From Undibacterium parvum (lineage in GTDB: Bacteria; Pseudomonadota; Gammaproteobacteria; Burkholderiales; Burkholderiaceae_D), in NCBI RefSeq assembly GCF_003955735.1, contig NZ_CP034464.1, positions 2,914,001-2,978,000 of the forward strand: a DNA stretch of 64,000 nt, in the 5' to 3' direction. The position numbers were made by a program, and so were the translations under genes. Positions within the stretch are counted from its first letter, which is position 1, and every line of letters begins with the position of its first letter. Below, one piece after another: positions 11,755-18,637 of this stretch. A model generated the notes under the pieces. The model was not told the origin of the DNA. It did no database searches and saw only the letters and a program-made list of their open reading frames with translations.

Positions 11755-12522
11755 ATGTGGCAAGACATCAAAATCTTGAATGCAGCGGCAAATGCTTTGA
11801 TCGGCATCTTGTTACTCGCACTTTTGATGTCCGGAATCTGGTGGGTAATTCAGCGTCCGATGTTTACTTTGACTGCAATACGAATCGAAGCTGTGGATAA
11901 GGGCAATTTGCGACATGTGAATGCCTTGACGATTAGAAATGCCGCGATACCGAAAATCAAAGGGAATTTTTTTACCAGTAATTTAGATTTGGTTAGAAGT
12001 GCTTTTGAAACGGTGCCTTGGGTGCGTAAAGCCAGCGTACAAAGAGAGTGGCCGAACAAACTTATTGTGGTGCTTGAAGAGCACGAGGTGCTTGGTACCT
12101 GGGGAGATGAGGGGCGACTCATCTCAGCCAAAGGGGACGTGTTTACTGCGAATTTGGCGGAGGCGGAAGAAGATGCCGACCTGATCGAATTTGTTGGCCC
12201 GCAAGGAAGCGAGAAAGAAGTGTTGGCGCGCTACTTCGATTTTAAGAAGTGGTTCGCGGTGATAAATCTGGAGCCAGATGCGGTGCAATACTCTAATCGT
12301 TATGCTTGGAGTTTGAAGTTGAGCAATGGTATGAAGGTTGAGTTGGGGCGTATGCAAGACGAGTCGAGTTTGAAGAAACGAGTGGATCAGTTATTGGCGG
12401 TATATCCGCAGTTGCTCACGAGTTTGCGAGATAGTATTGAAAGTGTGGATATGCGGTATCCGAATGGACTAGCTCTGAAATCGAGTAAGAGTTCCTTGGG
12501 ATTGAAAAGCAAACTTAAGTAA
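11755..12522 (+). CDS. ftsQ: Cell division protein FtsQ
   Basis: Bitopic inner-membrane divisome protein linking early and late division proteins. 255 residues: a short cytoplasmic tail, one membrane helix at about residues 16-34, then a periplasmic POTRA domain (about 38-110, starting FTLTAIRIEAV) and the FtsQ/DivIB beta domain. The WVRKASVQREWPNKLIVVLEEH stretch is characteristic of the POTRA end. Position between ddlB and ftsA is the conserved one. Confidence 0.93.
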   Translation: MWQDIKILNAAANALIGILLLALLMSGIWWVIQRPMFTLTAIRIEAVDKGNLRHVNALTIRNAAIPKIKGNFFTSNLDLVRSAFETVPWVRKASVQREWPNKLIVVLEEHEVLGTWGDEGRLISAKGDVFTANLAEAEEDADLIEFVGPQGSEKEVLARYFDFKKWFAVINLEPDAVQYSNRYAWSLKLSNGMKVELGRMQDESSLKKRVDQLLAVYPQLLTSLRDSIESVDMRYPNGLALKSSKSSLGLKSKLK

Positions 12523-12532
12523 GTGGAATGAC

Positions 12533-13765
12533 ATGACAAAAGATGCAAAAAACCTGATAGTCGGTCTCGATATTGGCACTTCAAAAATCGTTGCGGTGGT
12601 AGCCGAAGTCATGCCGGATGGACGGCATGAAGTAATCGGCTTGGGACAACACGAATCCAAGGGACTCAAAAAGGGCGTGGTCGTCAATATTGAGGCAACC
12701 GTGGAATCGATACGACGCGCATTGGAAGAAGCAGAGTTGATGGCCGACTGTAAAATTCGGCACGTCTACACGGGAATCGCCGGCAGCCATATCCGTAGCT
12801 TCAACTCTAGCGGTATGGTTGCGATTAAGGATAAAGAAGTCACCGCGGCCGATGTCTCGCGCGTCATAGAAACCGCTAAAGCGGTGAATATTCCTACTGA
12901 CCAGCAACTGCTGCATACCTTGCCACAAGAGTTCATCGTGGATAGTCAGGACGATGTGCGCGAACCAATAGGGATGAGCGGCATCCGTCTTGAGGTGAAG
13001 GTTCACATCGTTACCGGTGCGGTTTCTGCGGTACAAAATATCGTCAAATGCGTGCGCCGTTGCGGCCTCGAAGTTTCTGATTTGATCTTGCAACCTATGG
13101 CCTCGGCTGAAGCAGTTCTCACCAAAGACGAAAAAGAATTGGGCGTGGTCCTGATTGACATTGGTGGTGGCACTACTGATGTTGCGGTATTTAGTGAGGG
13201 TGCGATTCGGCATACTGCGGTGATACCGATTGCCGGCGATCAGATCACCAACGATATCGCGATGGCACTACGCACACCGACCTCGGAGGCTGAAGAAATT
13301 AAAATCAGATTCGGTGTTGCTAAACAGGTTCTGGCTGATCCATCCGATACGCTAGATGTTCCTGGTTTGGGTGACCGCGGTCCAAGATCGCTATCACGTC
13401 AGGCTTTGGCGGCGGTGATAGAGCCGCGTGTTGAAGAACTATTCGCCTTGGTGCATCAAGTGGTGCGCGAATCAGGCTACGAAGATGTGCTCTCTTCCGG
13501 TATCGTTTTGACGGGCGGCTCAGCCATCATGCCGGGGATGGTAGAGATGGCTGAAGACATATTTTTAAAGCCAACTAGATTGGGAATGCCGGTCTATTCT
13601 GGTCAGTTGGCGGACGTGGTGCGCAGCCCACGTTATGCGACAGTTTTGGGGTTGTTGTTGGAAGCAAAGAAGCAGTATATGCGCGGGCATATCGTGACCA
13701 AACAAGAAGGTTCGGCAAAAGCGGTCTGGCAACGCATGAAAGAGTGGTTTTTGGGGAATTTTTAG
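12533..13765 (+). CDS. ftsA: Cell division protein FtsA (actin-like membrane tether)
   Basis: Actin-fold ATPase that anchors FtsZ filaments to the membrane. 410 residues. Visible actin-family motifs are the N-terminal phosphate-1 segment GLDIGTSKIVAVVAE and phosphate-2 IDIGGGTTDVAVF; the C-terminus WQRMKEWFLGNF is an amphipathic membrane-targeting helix. It is followed by a 141-base gap before ftsZ, the largest break inside the cluster, which holds a possible promoter and a hairpin. Confidence 0.95.
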   Translation: MTKDAKNLIVGLDIGTSKIVAVVAEVMPDGRHEVIGLGQHESKGLKKGVVVNIEATVESIRRALEEAELMADCKIRHVYTGIAGSHIRSFNSSGMVAIKDKEVTAADVSRVIETAKAVNIPTDQQLLHTLPQEFIVDSQDDVREPIGMSGIRLEVKVHIVTGAVSAVQNIVKCVRRCGLEVSDLILQPMASAEAVLTKDEKELGVVLIDIGGGTTDVAVFSEGAIRHTAVIPIAGDQITNDIAMALRTPTSEAEEIKIRFGVAKQVLADPSDTLDVPGLGDRGPRSLSRQALAAVIEPRVEELFALVHQVVRESGYEDVLSSGIVLTGGSAIMPGMVEMAEDIFLKPTRLGMPVYSGQLADVVRSPRYATVLGLLLEAKKQYMRGHIVTKQEGSAKAVWQRMKEWFLGNF

Positions 13766-13770
13766 ATTAT

Positions 13771-13782
13771 TTATACGTATAA
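13771..13782. promoter_or_regulatory. 12-bp perfect palindrome after ftsA
   Basis: TTATACGTATAA is a perfect palindrome six bases after the ftsA stop and upstream of the putative ftsZ promoter. It could be an operator or chance in an AT-rich stretch; no known regulator motif is recognised. Confidence 0.25.
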
Positions 13783-13820
13783 ATCGCGTATAAAGTAAGC
13801 ATAAATTGTAGTAATCATTT

Positions 13821-13891
13821 TATAATGTTGTTATCTGCAGTTTGCATTCGCTAGTCGTGACATAGGGTGATGACTAGCGACTGAAAACTGC
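13821..13891 (+). promoter_or_regulatory. Putative ftsZ promoter -10 and two-stem leader hairpin
   Basis: TATAAT at 13821-13826 fits a -10 element for ftsZ, although no good -35 is seen. Just downstream, GCAGTTT (13837-13843) pairs with AAACTGC (13885-13891), and inside it CGCTAGTC (13849-13856) pairs with GACTAGCG (13872-13879), with 5-base bulges on each side and a 15-base loop. The structure ends about six bases before the GGAGG ribosome-binding site of ftsZ, so it could influence translation or mRNA stability. Confidence 0.5.
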
Positions 13892-13906
13892 CTACTTGGA
13901 GGATGC

Positions 13907-15103
13907 ATGATGGAGTTCGATATGGTCGATAACGCTACGCAAGGCACCGTAATCAAGGTGGTCGGTGTTGGTGGTGCCGGTGGCAATGCAGTACAGCATA
14001 TGATTAACAAGGGTGTCTCTGGCGTCGAGTTCATTTGCGCCAATACTGACGCTCAGGCGCTGACGCAATCCAAAGCACACAATGTGATACAAATCGGTGA
14101 AACTGGTTTGGGCGCAGGGATGAAGCCTGAGGTTGGTCGTCAGTTGGCTGAAGAGTCACGCGCGCGAATTGAAGATGCCTTGCGAGGTTCGCATATGGTT
14201 TTTATCGCCGCAGGTATGGGCGGTGGAACTGGTACCGGAGCTGCGCCTGTCGTTGCGCAGATCGCCAAGGAATTAGGTGCATTGACCGTTGCGGTGGTTT
14301 CCAAGCCATTTTCTTACGAAGGTAAGAAATGTATGGATATCGCTGACGAAGGTTTGGAAGCGCTGTCCAAGCATGTCGATTCTCTCATCATCATTCTCAA
14401 TGAAAAGCTGGAAGAGATTTACGAAGATGACAGCATGATAGAGTGGCTGCAACACGCCGACAATGTACTCAATAATGCGGTTGCGGGTATCGCTGAAATC
14501 ATCAATGTACCAGGCCATATCAACGTCGATTTTAACGACGTGAAAACGATTATGGGCGAGCAGGGTAAGGCCATGATGGGAACGGCAACCGCTTCTGGCG
14601 TAGACCGCGCCCGTATTGCAGCGGAGCAGGCAGTGGCCTCTCCACTGCTAGACGGTATCGATTTGTCTGGTGCGCGTGGTGTCTTGGTTAACGTTACCGC
14701 TAGTCGTAGTCTGAAGGGTAAAGAGATCAAAGAAGTCATGGCAGCGGTACGTGCATTTGCTGCCGATGATGCCTCGATCGCCCAAGGGATTGCGTATGAC
14801 GATAGCATGGGTGACGATATCCGCGTCACTGTAGTGGCAACAGGTTTGGGCCGTGGCAAGAAAAATATTCAGCTGGTGCAAACACCTATGCTGCGTACCG
14901 GTACTCACAATGAGCCTATGATGATGGCGACTACCGCCAGCACTACAGCAAATATGGGGATGACATCGTCGGCCGGCTTCGAAAGCCTGAGTAAGCCAGC
15001 GGTATGGCGACGTGAATCAGCCTCTGATCAGGTGCGTGCTTTGGAAAAAAATGGAATGGAAACTTATGATATTCCGGCTTTTTTACGCAAACAAGCTGAT
15101 TGA
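13907..15103 (+). CDS. ftsZ: Cell division GTPase FtsZ
   Basis: Tubulin-like GTPase forming the Z-ring. 398 residues. The tubulin signature GGGTGTG is at residues 105-111; the N-terminal VVGVGGAGGNAV binds nucleotide. A poorly conserved linker (about 320-380) is followed by the C-terminal peptide DIPAFLRKQAD that binds FtsA and other partners. ATG 13907 has GGAGG nine bases upstream; ATG 13910 directly after is equally possible. A strong terminator follows at 15161. Confidence 0.97.
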   Translation: MMEFDMVDNATQGTVIKVVGVGGAGGNAVQHMINKGVSGVEFICANTDAQALTQSKAHNVIQIGETGLGAGMKPEVGRQLAEESRARIEDALRGSHMVFIAAGMGGGTGTGAAPVVAQIAKELGALTVAVVSKPFSYEGKKCMDIADEGLEALSKHVDSLIIILNEKLEEIYEDDSMIEWLQHADNVLNNAVAGIAEIINVPGHINVDFNDVKTIMGEQGKAMMGTATASGVDRARIAAEQAVASPLLDGIDLSGARGVLVNVTASRSLKGKEIKEVMAAVRAFAADDASIAQGIAYDDSMGDDIRVTVVATGLGRGKKNIQLVQTPMLRTGTHNEPMMMATTASTTANMGMTSSAGFESLSKPAVWRRESASDQVRALEKNGMETYDIPAFLRKQAD

Positions 15104-15160
15104 TCTTGCTTCGCCAAAATATCGTGCGATGTAGTTTGAAATAGTTGAAAAATAGCTCGA

Positions 15161-15196
15161 AGCAAAACGCCGGCAATCGCTGGCGTTTTGCTTTCT
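15161..15196 (+). terminator. Terminator of the dcw cluster
   Basis: AGCAAAACGCC (15161-15171) pairs perfectly with GGCGTTTTGCT (15182-15192) around a 10-base loop, with a T-rich end. It lies about 60 bases after ftsZ and separates the cluster from the peroxiredoxin gene. Confidence 0.8.
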
Positions 15197-15306
15197 GCAA
15201 GAAAATTAAGACTAAGGCATACTTGCGCTCAGCCCGTTTTTTAACAATACACAAAGTTGATGTTTGTTATGAGGCGGTGTACTTTCATCTATTACTGGAG
15301 CCAGAT

Positions 15307-15813
15307 ATGACTATCAAGATCGCAGAAAAATTACCCGAAGGCAGTTTAGCCGAATTCATCGAAGTCGAATCTGAGGGTTGCTCACTCGGACCAAATACTT
15401 TTAGCGTAGCCGATCTGAGCAAAGGTAAGACCATCGCAATTTTTGGTTTGCCAGGCGCCTATACACCAACTTGCTCGGCTAAACATGTACCAGGTTATGT
15501 GGAACACGCTGCGGCTTTGAAAGCCAAGGGCGTCGATGAAATCTGGTGTATCTCGGTCAATGATGCGTTTGTGATGGGCGCATGGGGGCGTGATCTGAAA
15601 GCGACTGGCATCGTGCGTATGATGGCCGACGGTAATGGCGCATTCAGTAAGGCTTTGGGTTTGGATGCTGATTTTAGTAAATTCGGTATGGGCACGCGTT
15701 CCCAGCGTTATTCTTTACTCGCAGTTGATGGCGTAGTGAAGCAATTGAATATTGAAGAAGGCGGAAATTTCGAAGTATCGAATGCAGAAACGATGCTGGC
15801 GCAATTGTCCTAA
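15307..15813 (+). CDS. Peroxiredoxin, Prx5 type
   Basis: Thiol peroxidase reducing hydroperoxides. 168 residues. The peroxidatic cysteine is Cys56 in GAYTPTCSAKHVPGY, the Prx5/type II peroxiredoxin signature; Cys25 and Cys81 (in IWCISV) are other cysteines, so whether it is a 1-Cys or atypical 2-Cys enzyme is not settled. No fused glutaredoxin domain. ATG 15307 is chosen because GGAG lies about eight bases upstream; the open frame extends upstream only through the terminator. It is flanked by two terminators, so it is probably a single-gene transcript. Confidence 0.9.
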   Translation: MTIKIAEKLPEGSLAEFIEVESEGCSLGPNTFSVADLSKGKTIAIFGLPGAYTPTCSAKHVPGYVEHAAALKAKGVDEIWCISVNDAFVMGAWGRDLKATGIVRMMADGNGAFSKALGLDADFSKFGMGTRSQRYSLLAVDGVVKQLNIEEGGNFEVSNAETMLAQLS

Positions 15814-15826
15814 TTTTTTTCCTCGT

Positions 15827-15856
15827 AAAAAAGCGCACAAATTTGTGCGCTTTTTT
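15827..15856. terminator. Terminator after peroxiredoxin
   Basis: A perfect 30-bp palindrome with six A at the left and six T at the right around GCGCACAAATTTGTGCGC. It would form a rho-independent terminator on the plus strand and insulates lpxC from upstream reading. Confidence 0.85.
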
Positions 15857-15922
15857 ATTTTTGATGCCAGCTTTTAATTGCTAGTCGCAAGCTACTTACG
15901 GGTATCGATTTTGGCAAGCAGA

Positions 15923-15928
15923 TATAAT
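15923..15928 (+). promoter_or_regulatory. lpxC: Putative lpxC -10 element, possibly leaderless transcript
   Basis: TATAAT at 15923-15928 lies seven bases before the lpxC ATG at 15935. Transcription from this element would start at or within a base or two of the ATG. No ribosome-binding site is visible before the ATG. No convincing -35 is found at 16-18 bp, so the assignment is tentative. Confidence 0.45.
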
Positions 15929-15934
15929 ACTCAG

Positions 15935-16870
15935 ATGTTAAAACAAAGAACAATCAAAAAACAGGTCAAAACCATAGGTGTGGGAGTTCACTCCGGTACT
16001 AAGGTGGATTTGATACTGCGTCCAGCGCCTATCGATACTGGCATCGTGTTTACCCGTATTGATTTAAACCCGCCCGTGGTATTTGAAGCGCAAGCCTTGA
16101 ACGTCGGGGATACTCGCATGGCATCGACCTTGACCAATCAAGGTGCGAAAGTGTCTACCGTTGAACATCTGTTGTCTGCTTGTGCTGGCTTGGGCATCGA
16201 TAATTTATATGTCGATGTCAGTGCTGAAGAAATCCCTATCATGGATGGATCAGCATCTTCTTTCGTGTATCTGCTGCAGCAAGCGGAAATGCAAGAGCAA
16301 AACGCAGCGAAAAAATTCATACGCGTTTTAAAGCCGGTAGAAATACGTGAGGGTAGTGGCAAATCCGAAAAATGGGCGAGGTTGGAGCCTTTTGATGGGT
16401 ATAAGTTACATTTTTTCATAGAGTTTAACCATCCCGCGGTGGATGGTACGACTCAGACCGCCGAGGTGGATTTCTCTAAAGTGTCCTACGTCAAGGACGT
16501 GGCTAGAGCCCGCACCTTCGGCTTCATGCAGGATGTAGAGATGTTGCGCGGCATAGGATTGGCGCGCGGCGGATCTATGGAAAATGCTATCGTGATGGAT
16601 GAATTTCGTATCTTAAACGCCGATGGACTGCGCTTTGATGACGAGTTTGTGCGGCATAAAATTCTCGATGCTATCGGTGATTTGTACCTGATCGGGCATC
16701 CCTTATTGGCAAGTTATAGTGCGCATAAATCCGGTCATGGACTGAATAATCAGTTATTGCGCGCCTTGCTGGCGCAGCCTGATGCCTATGAAATCGTGAC
16801 CTTTGACCAGGAGACACTGGCGCCAGCGTCGTATGCCGAGCAAGAGCGTCGTGAGTGGGCGCTATCTTGA
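15935..16870 (+). CDS. lpxC: UDP-3-O-acyl-GlcNAc deacetylase LpxC
   Basis: Zinc deacetylase catalysing the committed step of lipid A synthesis. 311 residues. The N-terminal [10 protein letters not shown] and STVEHLLSA (zinc-binding His), the second zinc site HKILDAIGD, and the C-terminal HKSGHGLNN all match the family. ATG 15935 gives the standard N-terminus [10 protein letters not shown]; the longer frame upstream lies in the terminator/promoter region. It lies downstream of ftsZ as in many proteobacteria, here separated by the peroxiredoxin gene. Convergent with dciA. Confidence 0.96.
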   Translation: MLKQRTIKKQVKTIGVGVHSGTKVDLILRPAPIDTGIVFTRIDLNPPVVFEAQALNVGDTRMASTLTNQGAKVSTVEHLLSACAGLGIDNLYVDVSAEEIPIMDGSASSFVYLLQQAEMQEQNAAKKFIRVLKPVEIREGSGKSEKWARLEPFDGYKLHFFIEFNHPAVDGTTQTAEVDFSKVSYVKDVARARTFGFMQDVEMLRGIGLARGGSMENAIVMDEFRILNADGLRFDDEFVRHKILDAIGDLYLIGHPLLASYSAHKSGHGLNNQLLRALLAQPDAYEIVTFDQETLAPASYAEQERREWALS

Positions 16871-16895
16871 TTGTATTTAGCCGCAGCGGATATTT

Positions 16896-17393
16896 CTAGA
16901 CTTGGTTGCGCTGTACTAATCTATGTAATGCCGCCCTCAGTTCGGCATTTTGGGGGGTGTCGTCTAAACTATGTTCCAGTGCGTCAAAAGCGTTAATCGC
17001 ACTGCTAGTGAAAACTAGTTGCTTCACTGGGCTAGGTTTTTCTATGGTTTTCCTAACTTGTACTTTGATCCGTATTGCGTTAATCTGCCAACCGCGCAAC
17101 TGCAATTGTGCGAGCAATTTAGGCAAAGTTTGTTTCAACTTGCTTGCCAGTGAGGCATTCGGAGCGGCCAAACTTAATTGCTCATCGGCCAGTTGCAGTA
17201 CTTCACAACTATCAAATACGCCCGGCAGTATGGCGGCACATTCTTTCTGCAATGAGGCATTGCGCTTGATACTTGGTAGTAAAGGCGAAATTTTGTCATT
17301 GCGGGCTAAATAGTTGGCGATACCGCTGGCATCGGGTAATTTTCTACCGCGTTTGATATTGAGTTTAAATGGAGGTGGCGTTAATGATTGCAT
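16896..17393 (-). CDS. dciA: DciA-like DUF721 protein (putative replicative helicase loader)
   Basis: About 165 residues with the DUF721 pattern: a basic N-terminus, then a domain containing AAILPGVFDSCEVLQLADEQL and a run of LKQTLPKLLAQL, then a variable tail. Members of this family near lpxC and secA have been described as DciA, which loads the DnaB helicase in bacteria lacking DnaC. ATG 17393 is preferred over GTG 17402 because an AAGGTG sequence lies about nine bases upstream of it. It is convergent with lpxC and divergent from the M23 peptidase, with only 52 bases for both promoters. Confidence 0.75.
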   Translation of the reverse strand: MQSLTPPPFKLNIKRGRKLPDASGIANYLARNDKISPLLPSIKRNASLQKECAAILPGVFDSCEVLQLADEQLSLAAPNASLASKLKQTLPKLLAQLQLRGWQINAIRIKVQVRKTIEKPSPVKQLVFTSSAINAFDALEHSLDDTPQNAELRAALHRLVQRNQV

Positions 17394-17445
17394 GGATAGC
17401 ACCTTACCACAGCTGCCGGTTTACCTGTCATAGGGACGCTCACTA

Positions 17446-18411
17446 ATGCAAATCATTTTCATGCATTCCCGCTTCACGCAAGCGAAGTCGATTACTCTCA
17501 GTTCTACCCATATTCTATTGTCCGTCCTGGGCTTTTTAACTCTCACGATGTTGTGCTCCGCCGTCATGGCAGCTCTGATACTACGCTTGGCAAGTAGCGA
17601 TCTGCCTCTGCTGAAAAACTTGGTGCCTGCCAATCTGGCTAGCTTACCAAGCAATGATCCGAATGCCAAAGATCGCTATCTAAAAGAAAACCTAGCAGCG
17701 ATGGCAATTAAGTTGGGGGAGATGCAAGCGCAATTAATCCGCCTGGATGCCTTGGGCGAACGAGTTCAGGGTTTGGCCGGCGTAAAGCCGGAAGAGTTTA
17801 ATTTTAAAGACGCGCCCGGACGTGGTGGTGCCGAAACTTCGACCTTGTTGCCCCCCAAAGAATTAAGTCTCTCGCAGTTTCAAGTCGCCTTAGATGCCAT
17901 GGCTAGTGACCTTGAACATCGCTCAGATTTTATGAGTGTGGTCGAGACCAAGCTGATGGGTTTTAAGTTGCAATCCAAACTATTGCCAACCATACAGCCT
18001 GTCAATGTCAGTTATAACGCTTCGGGTTTCGGCTGGCGCTTAGATCCATTCTCAGGTCGCAGTGCTTTTCACGAAGGCATAGATTTTTCTAGTCCTACCG
18101 GCACGCCGATAATTGCAGCCGCTGGCGGCGTCATCATTGCCGCAGAGTTTCATCCACAATTTGGCAATATGCTGGAAATCGATCATGGTGGTGAAATCAT
18201 GACGCGCTACGCACATGCTTCTAAAATTTACGTCAAAGTCGGTGACATCGTCAAACGCGGCCAGCATATCGCCGATATAGGCTCGACCGGACGCTCTACC
18301 GGCGCGCATTTACACTTTGAGGTGCATGTCAAAGGCGTGCCGCAAAATCCACATAAATTTCTCAATGCGGGTATCAATCAAGCCAGCATGGCGGCGCTGA
18401 ACCAAAAATAG
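17446..18411 (+). CDS. M23-family murein endopeptidase-like protein
   Basis: Periplasmic LytM/M23 metallopeptidase, likely cutting peptidoglycan cross-links or regulating amidases. 321 residues: an N-terminal membrane helix (about 22-45), a helical region (about 60-180), then the M23 domain from about 195. Zinc-binding motifs are intact: HEGIDF (HxxxD) and HLHFEV (HxH), which argues for an active enzyme rather than an EnvC-type activator. An AGGGA ribosome-binding site lies before ATG 17446. It sits between lpxC/dciA and secA, where gamma-proteobacteria have secM. Confidence 0.88.
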   Translation: MQIIFMHSRFTQAKSITLSSTHILLSVLGFLTLTMLCSAVMAALILRLASSDLPLLKNLVPANLASLPSNDPNAKDRYLKENLAAMAIKLGEMQAQLIRLDALGERVQGLAGVKPEEFNFKDAPGRGGAETSTLLPPKELSLSQFQVALDAMASDLEHRSDFMSVVETKLMGFKLQSKLLPTIQPVNVSYNASGFGWRLDPFSGRSAFHEGIDFSSPTGTPIIAAAGGVIIAAEFHPQFGNMLEIDHGGEIMTRYAHASKIYVKVGDIVKRGQHIADIGSTGRSTGAHLHFEVHVKGVPQNPHKFLNAGINQASMAALNQK

Positions 18412-18445
18412 CTTGCTCTGCCGATTTGCTGCCATTGCGGGGCGA

Positions 18446-18571
18446 GTGAGTAAGAATTTTCTGTTGCGCCTATTGATATTCCCTTTTTTGTCACCAATTT
18501 TACTTAGTTGCGTGGGCCTGACCAGGCATTTTCTGGTTAATGGCTGGCTCCGTGGTAAAATCGCGAGTTAG
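18446..18571 (+). CDS. Putative small leader ORF with signal-peptide-like sequence upstream of secA
   Basis: A 41-codon frame, GTG to TAG. The product has a basic N-terminus (Lys3, Arg8), a hydrophobic core from about residue 5 to 21 (FLLRLLIFPFLSPILLS), then Cys22 in LLSC, which resembles a lipobox, and a basic tail ending LRGKIAS. The frame is also open upstream to an alternative TTG at 18413. The ribosome-binding site is weak (GGGGCG). It starts 34 bases after the peptidase gene and ends just before a T-tailed hairpin and secA. It could be a regulatory leader peptide, a tiny lipoprotein, or a chance ORF; there is no SecM-type arrest motif. Confidence 0.35.
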   Translation: MSKNFLLRLLIFPFLSPILLSCVGLTRHFLVNGWLRGKIAS

Positions 18572-18579
18572 TCTATGTT

Positions 18580-18611
18580 GCTGCCAAGTTAAGTTTGCTG
18601 GCAGCTTTTTT
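18580..18611 (+). terminator. T-tailed hairpin in the secA leader (terminator or attenuator)
   Basis: GCTGCCA (18580-18586) pairs with TGGCAGC (18599-18605), followed by a run of T. It sits nine bases after the small ORF and 27 bases before the secA ATG. It may end the upstream transcript, or act as a conditional attenuator if secA is read from upstream. Confidence 0.6.
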
Positions 18612-18637
18612 CAAGAATCTACTTACTCATTCATAGC

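Noticed and set aside
12581..13213. Long minus-strand frame inside ftsA (210 codons), and a similar one inside secA at 19805-20350
   Set aside because: Composition and position are those of antisense shadows of conserved genes; no start signals or recognisable domains.
18446..18571. True SecM orthologue
   Set aside because: Far too short and lacks the FxxxxWIxxxxGIRAGP arrest motif; only position and hydrophobic leader are alike.
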